Shown here piece by piece: positions 16,532-25,282 of a stretch of 64,000 bases of DNA (positions are counted from its first letter, which is position 1; each line of letters opens with the position of its first letter). The translations under genes and the position numbers were made by a program. The notes beneath the pieces are model-generated. The model ran no database searches. It was not told where the DNA came from and saw nothing but the letters and a program-made list of their open reading frames with translations. Location: contig NZ_VJNO01000001.1 of NCBI RefSeq assembly GCF_007096885.1, positions 248,001 to 312,000 on the forward strand, written 5' to 3'. This stretch comes from Streptomyces sp. 130. GTDB taxonomy: Bacteria; Actinomycetota; Actinomycetes; Streptomycetales; Streptomycetaceae.

Positions 16532-17113
16532 CTACCGCCGCCACATCGACCACATCGGCGGGCCCGACCGGAACGTCATCTCCTCGCGCACCTCGAAGCC
16601 GTGGCGGCGGTAGAACGTGAGGTTGCGGCTGTTGCTCGACTCCAGGAAGACCGGACGGCCGTCCGCGTCCGCCCGTTCCAGCAGGCCGCCGAGGACCGCC
16701 GAGCCGCGACCCGTACCGCGCGCGTCGGCGTGGGTGCCGATGTACTCCACGTACCAGTGCGCGGGGCGGGCCGGGTGCCGGTGTTCCAGGGCGAGCAGGC
16801 GCCCGGCCGTACGGGGGAGTTGCGCCCGGCACGCCCGGAGCAGGGTGCCCGCGTTGCGCAACAGGTAGCTGGCGGGGAGCTTCCACGCGCCGGGCTCCGC
16901 CCAGACGGCCGCCACCGTGCGGTCCTCGTCCGTCCACACCCGGCCCGCCGGGACCTGCCGCGCCAGGTGCGCGGTGAACAGCAGCCGCAGCCGCCGGTCC
17001 CGGTCCCGGGGCATCAGCCAGGACCAGACCGGGTCCTCGGCGTACGCGCTGGCCAGCACGCCCGCGAGCGCGGGTACGTCGGACGCGGTGGCGCGGACTG
17101 TCTCGTCGGTCAT
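16532..17113 (-). CDS. GNAT family N-acetyltransferase
   Basis: 193 aa. The GNAT core is visible: motif A around 125-145 (YVEYIGTHADARGTGRGSAVLGGLLE, acetyl-CoA pyrophosphate loop RGTGRGSA) and motif B near the end (VFLESSNSRNLTFYRRHGFEVREE). Acceptor unknown. On the minus strand TACGCT lies 8 nt before the ATG and no ribosome site is seen, so the mRNA may be leaderless. Confidence 0.9.
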   Translation of the reverse strand: MTDETVRATASDVPALAGVLASAYAEDPVWSWLMPRDRDRRLRLLFTAHLARQVPAGRVWTDEDRTVAAVWAEPGAWKLPASYLLRNAGTLLRACRAQLPRTAGRLLALEHRHPARPAHWYVEYIGTHADARGTGRGSAVLGGLLERADADGRPVFLESSNSRNLTFYRRHGFEVREEMTFRSGPPMWSMWRR

Positions 17114-17272
17114 GGGCGGGGAGCGTAGCGGCCGTCCGGGACCGGCGGCCAGGGTTCCGGCAAGACCGGCCGACCGGCCATCGGGGCGCCATTTCCGGCT
17201 GTCACCCGTGCGGGACCTCGACTGTATGGCAGGGCCATGTAAATCTGCCGGTGCCTCAGGAATACGTCCACG

Positions 17273-17305
17273 GTTCGCCCGCCGTTCGTACCGGCGGCCT
17301 AGTTT
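17273..17305 (+). promoter_or_regulatory. PHO box and -10 for the phospholipase C gene
   Basis: Two adjacent 11-nt direct repeats, GTTCGCCCGCC (17273-17283) and GTTCGTACCGG (17284-17294), match the Streptomyces PhoP unit GTTCAYYYRCC with one or two changes each. A TAGTTT -10 box follows at 17300-17305, placing the repeats over the -35 region as in known PhoP-activated promoters. Confidence 0.65.
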
Positions 17306-17364
17306 TCGCAGGCGCGCAGACGTCCCTCCCCCTTGTGAACGACTCTCCCCCAGAGGTGCCCCCG

Positions 17365-19458
17365 ATGACCCTTCAGATCAGCGAGATCCCCTGCCCGGAC
17401 ACCACCGGCCTGCCCGCCGACGCCGACGACACCGGCGAGCTCACCAACGACCTGCGGATCAGCCGCCGCCGGATGCTGCAGACGGCCGCCGTCTCGCTCG
17501 GCGCCCTCGCCGCGGGGCCGGTGGCCGAGGCGGTCGGCGGCGCGCAGGCCGAGGCGGCCGAATACCGTCTGCCCGAAGGCTTCAAGGGTGACATCTCCGA
17601 CTTGAAGCACGTGGTGATCCTGATGCAGGAGAACCGTTCCTTCGACCACTACCTCGGCCAGTTGAAGGGGGTGCGCGGCCACGACGACAAGCAGGTCCTG
17701 ACGTTCCAGGACGGCACGAACGTCTTCCAGCAGCGCGACGCCACCGGTGCCATCGTCACGCCCGCCGTGTCGACCGCCACCTGGAGCGACAAGCACAACT
17801 TCTACGGTGCCAACGGCGGGCGCTGGAACACCTGGGTGCAGGACAAGGGCGACCACTGCATGTGGTACTACACCCCCGACTACATGCCGTGGATGTACTC
17901 CCTCGCCTCGCAGTACACCGTCTGCGACATGAACTTCTGCTCGCTGCACGGGCCCACCATCCCCAACCGCTACTACCTGATGAGCGGCACGGCGGGCGGC
18001 GAGACCAGCAACGCCGGACAGAACGACTACAGCCGCCGCTGGACCACCGTCCCCGAACAGCTCCAGCAGGCGGGCATCAACTGGCGGGTCTACTCCGACA
18101 ACAGCGGCAACGGCGTCGGCAAGAGCCTCCAGAGCGGATACGTCGGCGAGTACGGCTGCAACGTCACCAACAGCTTCGCCGCCTTCGACCCCCGCACCGT
18201 CGATCCGGCCGAGCTCGAACCGGGCACCGGCAGGGTCTGGAAGGCCAACTCCTTCGTCTACGCGGGCGCCACCACGCCCAACGACGACTCCGAGGCCAAT
18301 CTGGACGCCGTCCTGCGCGACCTGATCGCCGCCTGCGAGCCGGGCGCCGAGCACCCGCTGCCCGAGGTGTCCTGGGTGGTCATGCCCGCCGCGTGGAGCG
18401 AGCACCCGGGCTTCGACACGGTGCACGGCGAGCGGTACATGAACAAGGTGCTGAAGACCCTCCAGAGCAACGAGGACATCTGGAACCACACCCTGGTGAT
18501 CATCACGTACGACGAGAACGACGGGAAGTTCGACCACGTCCTGCCGCCGCGCCCGGAGGCCGGCACGCCCGGCGAGTACTCCGGCACCACCCCGTACGGC
18601 TTCGGGCCCCGCGTCCCGATGCTCCTGGTCTCACCGTGGACGCGCGGCGGCTACGTCGCCTCGGAGGTCTTCGACCACACCTCCACCGTGAAGTTCCTGG
18701 AGACCTGGGCCGCGCACCTGGGCAAGCCGTTCACCTGCCCGAACATCACGCCGTGGCGCCGCTCCATCGCCGGCGACCTGACCAGCGCGATCGACTTCGC
18801 GCACCCGCGCCCCGGCCCGGTCGTCATCGCCGACCCGGTCACCGGCACCCCGCCGAGGCCGCCCCGCGACCGGATGGAGCCGCGCGGCCTCTCCTTCCAC
18901 CCGCACGCCGTGCTCACCGAGGACCGGGCCGCCGGCACCGTGACCGCCGAGATGACGCTGACCGGCGGCCCGGAGGGCAAGGCGGTGAGCCTCCAGGTCT
19001 TCCCCGACCGGTACCTCCCGTTCGAGAACATCCCGCACACGGTGAGCGCGGCGACCCCGCGCTCGTACACCTGGGACACGACCGCCACCGACGGCAGGTA
19101 CGCCTTCTCGGTGTACGGCCCGGACGGCTTCCTGCGCTCCTTCGCCGGCCAGCTCCTCCCCGAGGACGCGAGCACCCGCCACATCGGCCTGCCGCGCGTC
19201 GAGGCACGGCTGGTCCGGGGCAGGCGTCCGGTGGTCCGCCTGGGCCTGCACAACGACGGCCGCCACCCGGTCCGCTACACCCTGGAGGCCAACGACTACG
19301 CGGGCGGCACCCGCAAGGTCACCGTCCCCGGCGGCCACTCCGCGGTGGTGGACTGGCCGACCGAGCACGGCTACTACGACGTGGTGCTCACCGCCGACAC
19401 CGGCACCGGCTGGACCCAGCGGTACGCGGGCCGGGTCGCGACGGTGAACGACCGCTGA
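17365..19458 (+). CDS. Phosphocholine-specific phospholipase C, Tat-exported
   Basis: 697 aa. A twin-arginine signal (RISRRRMLQTAAVSLGALAAG, residues about 32-55, ending near AEAAEY) directs export in folded form. The phosphoesterase domain (PF04185) begins LKHVVILMQENRSFDHYLGQLKGVRG and includes SLHGPTIPNRYYLMSG, IITYDENDGKFDHV and FDHTSTVKFLE, covering the metal and active-site motifs. Two C-terminal DUF756-type beta domains (about 500-690) are typical of the full-length enzyme. It cleaves phosphatidylcholine or sphingomyelin outside the cell, probably to gain phosphate; the PHO box upstream supports that. The ATG at 17365 follows a GAGG site. Confidence 0.95.
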   Translation: MTLQISEIPCPDTTGLPADADDTGELTNDLRISRRRMLQTAAVSLGALAAGPVAEAVGGAQAEAAEYRLPEGFKGDISDLKHVVILMQENRSFDHYLGQLKGVRGHDDKQVLTFQDGTNVFQQRDATGAIVTPAVSTATWSDKHNFYGANGGRWNTWVQDKGDHCMWYYTPDYMPWMYSLASQYTVCDMNFCSLHGPTIPNRYYLMSGTAGGETSNAGQNDYSRRWTTVPEQLQQAGINWRVYSDNSGNGVGKSLQSGYVGEYGCNVTNSFAAFDPRTVDPAELEPGTGRVWKANSFVYAGATTPNDDSEANLDAVLRDLIAACEPGAEHPLPEVSWVVMPAAWSEHPGFDTVHGERYMNKVLKTLQSNEDIWNHTLVIITYDENDGKFDHVLPPRPEAGTPGEYSGTTPYGFGPRVPMLLVSPWTRGGYVASEVFDHTSTVKFLETWAAHLGKPFTCPNITPWRRSIAGDLTSAIDFAHPRPGPVVIADPVTGTPPRPPRDRMEPRGLSFHPHAVLTEDRAAGTVTAEMTLTGGPEGKAVSLQVFPDRYLPFENIPHTVSAATPRSYTWDTTATDGRYAFSVYGPDGFLRSFAGQLLPEDASTRHIGLPRVEARLVRGRRPVVRLGLHNDGRHPVRYTLEANDYAGGTRKVTVPGGHSAVVDWPTEHGYYDVVLTADTGTGWTQRYAGRVATVNDR

Positions 19459-19658
19459 CGGACGGGCGGTCCCGGCCGTGACTTCCTCGGGGGGCGGCAC
19501 GATGCGGCGCTCCGGGAACCGGCTGCCCGGAGGGGTCACCGCCCGAGCAGGCCGTCGGCCGGGATCGTTGGCCGATTCCGGGCGGATCGCCTTGAGCGCG
19601 ACCGGGCGGGCCGAGCGACCGGTCACCGGTCAGGAGGCGCCGTGGCGTATTCCGGCGG

Positions 19659-20495
19659 TCACCCCGCCAGCTCCGCCAGGACCGCGTCCGTGAACGCCGG
19701 CCACGCCTCGACCGCCCACGGGCCGAAGGCCCGGTCGGTGAGCGCGACGCAGGCCGCGCCCGCCGCCGGGTCGACCCAGAGGAACGTGCCCGACTGCCCG
19801 AAGTGGCCGAAGGTCGCGGGGGAGGAGGAGGCGCCGGTCCAGTGCGGGGCCTTCGAGTCGCGGATCTCGAAGCCGAGGCCCCAGTCGTTGGGGTTCTGGT
19901 GGCCGTAGCCGGGAAGGACGCCCTTCAGGCCCGGGTGGACCACGGTCTGCGCGGCGAGCACGGTGCGCGGGTCGAGGAGGCGGGGGGCCTGCACCTCGGC
20001 GGCGAAGCGCGCGAGGTCGGCGACGGTGGAGACGCCGTCCTTGGCGGGGGAGCCGTCCAGGGTGGTCGCCGTCATCCCGAGCGGTTCCAGGACCGCCTGG
20101 CGCACGTATTCAGGGAACGGGATGTCGGTGGCCTTCGCGATGTGGTCGCCCAGCACCTCGAAGCCCGCGTTGGAGTAGAGGCGCCGGTTGCCGGGCGGGG
20201 CCATCACCCGGTGCTCGTCGAACGCCAGGCCGCTGGTGTGGGCCAGGAGGTGGCGCACGGTCGAGCCCTCGGGGCCCGCCGGTTCGTCCAGCTCCACGGC
20301 GCCCTCCTCGTACGCCACCAGCGCCGCGTAGGCCGCGAGCGGTTTGGTGACGGAGGCGAGCGGGAAGCGGTGCGCGGTCGGGCCGTGCGTACCGGCGACC
20401 GTGCCGTCCGCTCGTACGACGGCCGCCGCCGCGGTGGGCACGGGCCAGTTCTCGATCATCGCCAGGCTCTGCATGCGTACGAGAGTAGATTCCAC
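19659..20495 (-). CDS. Serine hydrolase, class C beta-lactamase/DD-peptidase fold
   Basis: 278 aa from the GTG at 20493-20495, which has a GGTGGGA site 2-8 nt upstream; an ATG seven codons later is the alternative. Penicillin-binding motifs are present: Ser48-x-x-Lys51 in FPLASVTKPLA, Tyr107-Ser-Asn109 in RRLYSNAGFEV, and a HxG-type GHFGQSGTF near residue 240. The family includes esterases and D-amino peptidases; no signal peptide is seen, so it is cytosolic and unlikely to be a true beta-lactamase. It is divergent from the MerR gene. Confidence 0.88.
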   Translation of the reverse strand: MESTLVRMQSLAMIENWPVPTAAAAVVRADGTVAGTHGPTAHRFPLASVTKPLAAYAALVAYEEGAVELDEPAGPEGSTVRHLLAHTSGLAFDEHRVMAPPGNRRLYSNAGFEVLGDHIAKATDIPFPEYVRQAVLEPLGMTATTLDGSPAKDGVSTVADLARFAAEVQAPRLLDPRTVLAAQTVVHPGLKGVLPGYGHQNPNDWGLGFEIRDSKAPHWTGASSSPATFGHFGQSGTFLWVDPAAGAACVALTDRAFGPWAVEAWPAFTDAVLAELAG

Positions 20496-20528
20496 GTCCC
20501 ACCTGTCGGAAACCGCACCCGGTGGTGC

Positions 20529-20559
20529 TTGCTTCGAGTGCACTCCAACGTCATAGCGT
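20529..20559 (+). promoter_or_regulatory. MerR-type promoter with a 19-bp spacer and internal palindrome
   Basis: TTGCTT (20529-20534) and TAGCGT (20554-20559) are 19 bp apart, the long spacing typical of promoters that MerR proteins untwist. The spacer holds a perfect GAGTGCACTC palindrome extended to TTCGAG...CTCCAA. The -10 ends 6 nt before the ATG at 20566. Confidence 0.7.
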
Positions 20560-20565
20560 GGAGGC

Positions 20566-21027
20566 ATGACGGTGATGGAGAGCACTTCGACCCGGGCCGA
20601 TATCTGCGCCTCCGCCCCCTCGGCGCATCCGCGCCCCGACGGGCAGGACCGCTACACGATCAGCGAAGTCGCCGCGTTCACCGGGCTGACCGCCCACACC
20701 CTGCGCTGGTACGAGCGGATCGGGCTCATGCCGCACGTCGACCGGTCGCACACCGGCCAGCGCCGGTTCAGCAACCGGGACCTCGACTGGCTCGCCTTCG
20801 TCACCAAGCTGCGGCTGACCGGGATGCCGGTCGCGCACATGGTCCGGTACGCCGAGCTCATACGCGAGGGCGACCACACCTACGAAGAGCGGCAGGAACT
20901 GCTGGAGGCGACCCGCCGCGACGTGAGGACGCGGATCGCGGAGCTCCAGGACACCCTGGCCGTACTCGACTACAAGATCGACTTCTACGCGGGCGCCCGC
21001 CGGGCGCCGGAAGGGCCCAGCGCCTGA
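20566..21027 (+). CDS. MerR family transcriptional regulator
   Basis: 153 aa. The MerR winged HTH covers residues 30-100 (YTISEVAAFTGLTAHTLRWYERIGLM). A long dimerisation helix follows. There is no cysteine pair for metal binding; the sequence resembles the AdhR/NmlR group that senses electrophiles and controls adjacent reductases. The first ATG (20566) lies 6 nt after the -10, so the mRNA is probably leaderless; GTG 20572 or ATG 20575 would pair with a GGAGG that may not be transcribed. It overlaps the aldo/keto reductase (TGATG). Confidence 0.9.
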   Translation: MTVMESTSTRADICASAPSAHPRPDGQDRYTISEVAAFTGLTAHTLRWYERIGLMPHVDRSHTGQRRFSNRDLDWLAFVTKLRLTGMPVAHMVRYAELIREGDHTYEERQELLEATRRDVRTRIAELQDTLAVLDYKIDFYAGARRAPEGPSA

Positions 21028-22091
21028 TGAGCGACAACAAGACCGACAACAGGACCGGCGACAAGAACGGCGACAAGAACGGCGACAAGATCGCCACCGT
21101 CGAACTCGGCCGGGGTGGCCCCCGGGTCGGGGTCCAGGGCCTCGGCTGCATGGGCATCAGCGAGTTCTACGGCGACACCGACGAGGTTTCGGCACGCGAG
21201 ACGCTGGAAACGGCACTGGCCGCGGGCGTCACCCTCTTCGACACCGCCGACATCTACGGCAGCGGCGCCAACGAAACCTTCCTCGCGCCGTTCGTCGGGG
21301 CGCACCGCGACGAGATCACCCTCGCCACCAAGTTCGGCATCGAGCGGCGCGACGACGACCCGGACTACCGGGGCGTCAACAACAGCCCCGCGTACATCCG
21401 CAAGGCCGTCGAGGCGAGCCTGCGCCGCCTGGACACCGACGTGATCGACCTCTACTACATGCACCGCCACGACACGGCCGTCCCGTTCGCGGAGTCGGTC
21501 GGCGCCATGGCCGAGCTGGTCCGGGAGGGCAAGGTCAAGCAGCTCGGGCTCAGCGAGGTCACCGGCGCCGAACTGCGCGAGGCGCACGCCGTGCACCCGA
21601 TCGCCGCCCTCCAGTCCGAGTGGTCCCTCTTCAGCCGGGACGTGGAGCGCAGCGCGCTCGCCGCCGCCGCCGAGCTGGGCGTCACGGTCGTGCCGTACTC
21701 GCCGCTGGGCCGGGGCTTCCTCACCGGGTCCTTCGCGGACGCGGGCAAGGACCTCGCCCCGGGCGACTTCCGCGCCTCGCAGCCCCGCATGACCGGCGAG
21801 AACGCGAAGGCCAACGCGGCGCTCCTGGAGCCCGTCCACGCGATCGCCGCCGCGCACGGGGCGACGGCCGGGCAGGTGGCGCTCGCCTGGGTCCAGCAGC
21901 GCGCCCAGGTCCACGGCATCACGGTCGTCCCGATCCCGGGCACCCGCAGGAGCCACCGCCTCCTGGAGAACGTCGGCGCGACCCGCCTCACGCTCACCGG
22001 CGACGAGCTGGCCCTCCTCGAACCGATCGCCGGGCAGGTCGCGGGCGACCGCTACCAGGACATGAGCCTGACCTCCCTCGCCCGCGAGTAG
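21027..22091 (+). CDS. Aldo/keto reductase
   Basis: 354 aa TIM-barrel NADPH reductase. The catalytic tetrad is present: Asp72 and Tyr77 in TLFDTADIYGSG, Lys102 in LATKFGIE and His146 in YYMHRHD. The NADP-binding IPGTRRSHRLLEN loop is near the end. The N-terminus has an odd Gly-Asp-Lys-Asn repeat (residues 11-21) made by a 12-bp tandem DNA repeat. The start ATG overlaps the MerR stop, so the pair is one operon; probable role is reduction of aldehydes sensed by MerR. Confidence 0.94.
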   Translation: MSDNKTDNRTGDKNGDKNGDKIATVELGRGGPRVGVQGLGCMGISEFYGDTDEVSARETLETALAAGVTLFDTADIYGSGANETFLAPFVGAHRDEITLATKFGIERRDDDPDYRGVNNSPAYIRKAVEASLRRLDTDVIDLYYMHRHDTAVPFAESVGAMAELVREGKVKQLGLSEVTGAELREAHAVHPIAALQSEWSLFSRDVERSALAAAAELGVTVVPYSPLGRGFLTGSFADAGKDLAPGDFRASQPRMTGENAKANAALLEPVHAIAAAHGATAGQVALAWVQQRAQVHGITVVPIPGTRRSHRLLENVGATRLTLTGDELALLEPIAGQVAGDRYQDMSLTSLARE

Positions 22092-22143
22092 CGCCCGGGT
22101 AGCGTCCGTACGCGCGAGGGATTACGGGCGAGGAGGAACGGGC

Positions 22144-22584
22144 ATGGCGATCAAGCGGATGGACAACGTCGGCATCGTGGTCGAGGACCTGGACGCCGCC
22201 ATCGCGTTCTTCCGGGAACTCGGCATGGAGCTGGAGGGCAGGGGCGAGGTCCAGGGCGGCTTCGCCGACCGGTGCACCGGCCTCGACGGCGTCCACTGCG
22301 AGATCGCCATGCTCCGGACCCCGGACGGGCACAGCCGCCTGGAGCTGGCGAAGTACCGCAGCCCCGCCCTGATCGACGCCCCGCGCGACCGGCCGCACAA
22401 CGTACTCGGCACGCACCGCGTCATGTTCGCCGTGGACGACATCGAGGACACCGTCGCCCGGTTGCGCCCGCACGGCGGCGAACTCGTAGGCTCCATCGCC
22501 CGGTTCGAGGACAGCTATCTGCTCTGCTACCTGCGCGGCCCGGACGGCGTCATCGTCGGGCTGGCGCAGGAGCTGGGGCGGTAG
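22144..22584 (+). CDS. VOC (glyoxalase/bleomycin-resistance fold) family protein
   Basis: 146 aa with the two beta-alpha-beta-beta-beta modules of the vicinal-oxygen-chelate fold: residues 1-60 (MDNVGIVVEDLDAAIAFFREL) and 85-146 (HRVMFAVDDIEDTVARLRPHG, ending GPDGVIVGLAQELG). Metal ligands cannot be fixed with certainty. AGGAGGAACGGGC precedes the ATG. It is probably an enzyme or binding protein for a small metabolite. It follows the reductase by 52 nt and may share its transcript. The 225-nt gap after it has no gene. Confidence 0.88.
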   Translation: MAIKRMDNVGIVVEDLDAAIAFFRELGMELEGRGEVQGGFADRCTGLDGVHCEIAMLRTPDGHSRLELAKYRSPALIDAPRDRPHNVLGTHRVMFAVDDIEDTVARLRPHGGELVGSIARFEDSYLLCYLRGPDGVIVGLAQELGR

Positions 22585-22809
22585 TCGTACGCCCCTGTCG
22601 CAATCGCCGCGGCACGCGCGCGGACGACTTCACCCCGGGACGAAGCAGCCGGTGTGCCCCTCCGCGTCGTCGGCGGGCGCCGGAGGACGAACCGGCCGGT
22701 CCCCGCACGCCGTGCGGCGCGACGGGAAGAAGGCGGGAACGCGGTGGACACGCGGACGTCACACCGGGGAGTCGGCTCCGGGTGATACCCGGGCAGGGGC
22801 GCGGGTGGG

Positions 22810-23493
22810 TCAGCCGGAGCCGGGTACGACGAGCCCCGCCTCGTACGCGAAGATCACCGCCTGCGCCCGGTCGCGCAGGGACAGCTTCGCCAGGACGCGC
22901 CCGATGTGCGTCTTCACCGTCTGTTCGGCGAGCACCAGCTTCCCGGCGATCTCCTGGTTCGACAGGCCTCGCGCGATGAGCTCCAGGACCTCCGTCTCGC
23001 GCGGCGTCAGCCCGTTGAGCCGCAGCGCCGCCCCGCCCCGGGCCGCCGCAGAGGGCCCCTGCTTCGCGAAGTCGGCGATCAGACGGCGCGTCACGGAGGG
23101 CGCGAGCAGGGCGTCGCCCGCCGCCACCACCCGGACCGCCGCGATCAGGTCCGCCGGCGGGGCGTCCTTCAGCAGGAAGCCGGAGGCCCCGGCCCGCAGC
23201 GCCTCGTACACGTAGTCGTCCACGTCGAACGTGGTCAGCATCAGCACCCTGGGCACATGGACCACGCCCGGTGGCGGGTCGAGGAGTGCGCGGGCCGCCG
23301 CGAGGCCGTCCATCTCGGGCATCCGGACGTCCATCAGGACCACGTCCGGGTGGACCCGGCGGCTGACCTCGACGCCTTGGCGCCCGTCCGGCGCCTCTCC
23401 GACCACGTCGATGTCCGCCTGCGCCGCCAGCAGGGCCGCGAAACCCGCCCGCACCATGGCCTGGTCGTCGACGATGATCACACGGATGGGCAC
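22810..23493 (-). CDS. NarL/LuxR-type response regulator
   Basis: 227 aa. The receiver domain has the acidic pocket VDDQ (8-11), phospho-acceptor Asp55 in VVLMDVRMPEMDG and the Lys of FLLKDAPP. The C-terminal GerE-type HTH covers about 160-222 (LTPRETEVLELIARGLSNQEIA ... VKTHIGRVLAKL). The GTG at 23491-23493 has a GGAGGAA site. The kinase gene immediately upstream, which overlaps it by 16 nt, is a pseudogene, so this regulator is an orphan and must be phosphorylated by another kinase or act without phosphorylation. Confidence 0.93.
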   Translation of the reverse strand: MPIRVIIVDDQAMVRAGFAALLAAQADIDVVGEAPDGRQGVEVSRRVHPDVVLMDVRMPEMDGLAAARALLDPPPGVVHVPRVLMLTTFDVDDYVYEALRAGASGFLLKDAPPADLIAAVRVVAAGDALLAPSVTRRLIADFAKQGPSAAARGGAALRLNGLTPRETEVLELIARGLSNQEIAGKLVLAEQTVKTHIGRVLAKLSLRDRAQAVIFAYEAGLVVPGSG

Positions 23494-24215
23494 GGTTCCT
23501 CCGGGCTCAGGGGGGCGTCGTCGGGTCCGGCCGGGGACGGCGGCAGCCGCGCGGCGACCCAGCATCCCCCGTCCGGCAGCGGCCCGGCGCCCAGTGAGCC
23601 GCCCGTCAACCGTACGCGCTGCCGCGTCCCGACCGGACCGTGGCCCGTTCCCACCGGCTCCAGCGGCGAAACCGGCTCCTTCGGAGGGCCGTTGACGACC
23701 AGCACCGTCAACAGCCCGCCGCCCGCGGTGACCGAGACCCGCGTCCGCGCCCCCGGTGCGCGCCGGACCACGTTCGCCGACGCTCCTGAACGATCCGGTA
23801 CGCGGGCAAGGTCAACCGCCGGCGGTACGTCACCCAGACCGGTGGTCGGCGACGGTTCGGCCGGAAGCCCCCACCCGTACCGTCGCCCCACCGGCAGCTG
23901 CGGGCGGTCGATCCCGGGCTGCGGGGCCCGCTCGCCCTCCGCGCCGTCACCGCGCGGCACCGCGAGCAGCCGCCGCAGCTCGGCCGGCGACTCCCGCGCG
24001 CCCGCCGCGATCGTCCCGGACTCCTCACGCGCCTCGACCGACAGCTCCGGCAGCCGGCATGGCGGGGAGTCCGCCTGGACGGTGATCACGGACATGTGGT
24101 GGGCGACCACGTCGTACAGCGCACGGGCGGTCCTGGCCCGCTCCTCCAGCAGCGTCCGCCGGGCGCGCCGCGCGACGCGCCGTTGCCGTACCGCCGCGCC
24201 GATCACCAGCACCAC
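23478..24215 (-). pseudogene. Remnant of a two-component sensor histidine kinase
   Basis: About 245 codons resembling the C-terminal half of a NarL-partner kinase. The dimerisation box reads RTARALYDVVAHHMSVITVQA: the phospho-acceptor His expected in ELHDVVAHH is Tyr. The N-terminal membrane sensor region is absent. In the ATPase domain the stretch LPAYRIVQE is found in another reading frame (around 23,790-23,815), so at least two compensating indels have scrambled the N-box, while ANVVRRAPGARTRVSV and the later LTGGSL segments are again in frame. The gene cannot make an active kinase. The decay probably followed a 5' deletion ending near 24,215-24,240. Confidence 0.82.
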
Positions 24216-24256
24216 GGCCGCGCACGGTCGCCTCGGTCATCGCGGGCGGCTGCCGG

Positions 24257-25195
24257 CTAGAGCTCGGCCAGGAGCTGCGCCTTCTTGGCGCTGAACTCCT
24301 CGTCGGTCACCAGGCCCGCCCGGTGCAGCTCGCCGAGGTGGTGGATGCGCTCCGCGATGTCCGCCGGATCGCGCCGGGCGGCGGCGGTGAGGGGAGCCGC
24401 GGCCGGGGGCGCCGACTGCTTCCTGCGTACGGATTCGAGGACGGCCGCCGCGAAGGGCAGCGACTCGTGGACCGGGCCGTAGCCGAGCCCGAAGATCACC
24501 GCCGCGGGGTCCTGGTCGGCCCGGGCGGGCCGGGGTATCACCGGATGGACGCCGGCCACCGTCCCGCCCGTCGCGGGGCCGGTGAGCCCTCCGGGCGCGG
24601 GGGCCAAGGCCTCCGAGCCCTTGGGCAGCAGCCGCAGATAGCCCTCCAGGCCCTCCGGCGAGCGCCACTCGACCCCGCACAGATCCGTGACCGGGAACGT
24701 CTGGTCGCCGGCCTTCCACTTCTCCGACGAGGCGCCCGTCCAGAACCAGCGGAACGAGATCCGCTCACCGTCGAAGCCGGCCCGCCCGTCGTACGCCTTG
24801 AACTGCATCGGGGCCTTGGGGGCGGCGACCAGGAAACGGTCGCAGGGCTCGCCGGCGTCCGCGCCGAGGCAGGCCCGCAGCTCGTCCGCGTAGTACTCGG
24901 CAAGGGTCTCGCGGGCGGCGGGGAGCACCAGCCGGTACGGGTCGCAGCCGTCCTTCAGCTGCCCGGCGGCGGCTTCGAGGAGCGGGTCGGCCCCGGGGCG
25001 CGGGACGGCACGCAGCACCACCGTGCCCCGCCTGCCCGGGGTCAGCGTCACCGACGCCAGCGCGGTGTGCGGGACGCGGCGCTCACGGAGGCTTTGGAGG
25101 AGTCTCGGCGTGCGGATACCCCGTTCGTAGCGGATGAGCACGGAATCGGCGTCGAACTCCCAGGTGGCATGAATTCCGGCCAGCACATCACCCAT
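24257..25195 (-). CDS. DUF4429 protein with C-terminal SHOCT motif
   Basis: 312 aa. It has two beta-rich DUF4429 units (residues about 5-110 and 130-205; GIHATWEFDADSVLIRYERG and FKAYDGRAGFDGERISFRWF) and a C-terminal SHOCT helix pair (ERIHHLGELHRAGLVTDEEFSAKKAQLLAEL). SHOCT segments are oligomerisation motifs in many Streptomyces proteins, and DUF4429 resembles a PH-like lipid or protein-binding fold. The ATG at 25193-25195 is chosen because GAGG lies 3-6 nt ahead. Function unknown. Confidence 0.88.
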   Translation of the reverse strand: MGDVLAGIHATWEFDADSVLIRYERGIRTPRLLQSLRERRVPHTALASVTLTPGRRGTVVLRAVPRPGADPLLEAAAGQLKDGCDPYRLVLPAARETLAEYYADELRACLGADAGEPCDRFLVAAPKAPMQFKAYDGRAGFDGERISFRWFWTGASSEKWKAGDQTFPVTDLCGVEWRSPEGLEGYLRLLPKGSEALAPAPGGLTGPATGGTVAGVHPVIPRPARADQDPAAVIFGLGYGPVHESLPFAAAVLESVRRKQSAPPAAAPLTAAARRDPADIAERIHHLGELHRAGLVTDEEFSAKKAQLLAEL

Positions 25196-25282
25196 GCGCC
25201 TCATCGTATGCGGCACTTGCCCGCCCCGTCCCCTCTCGGAGTCGACCGCTTCCGGAGGCCGGACGCGGTGTCTCTACGCGCG

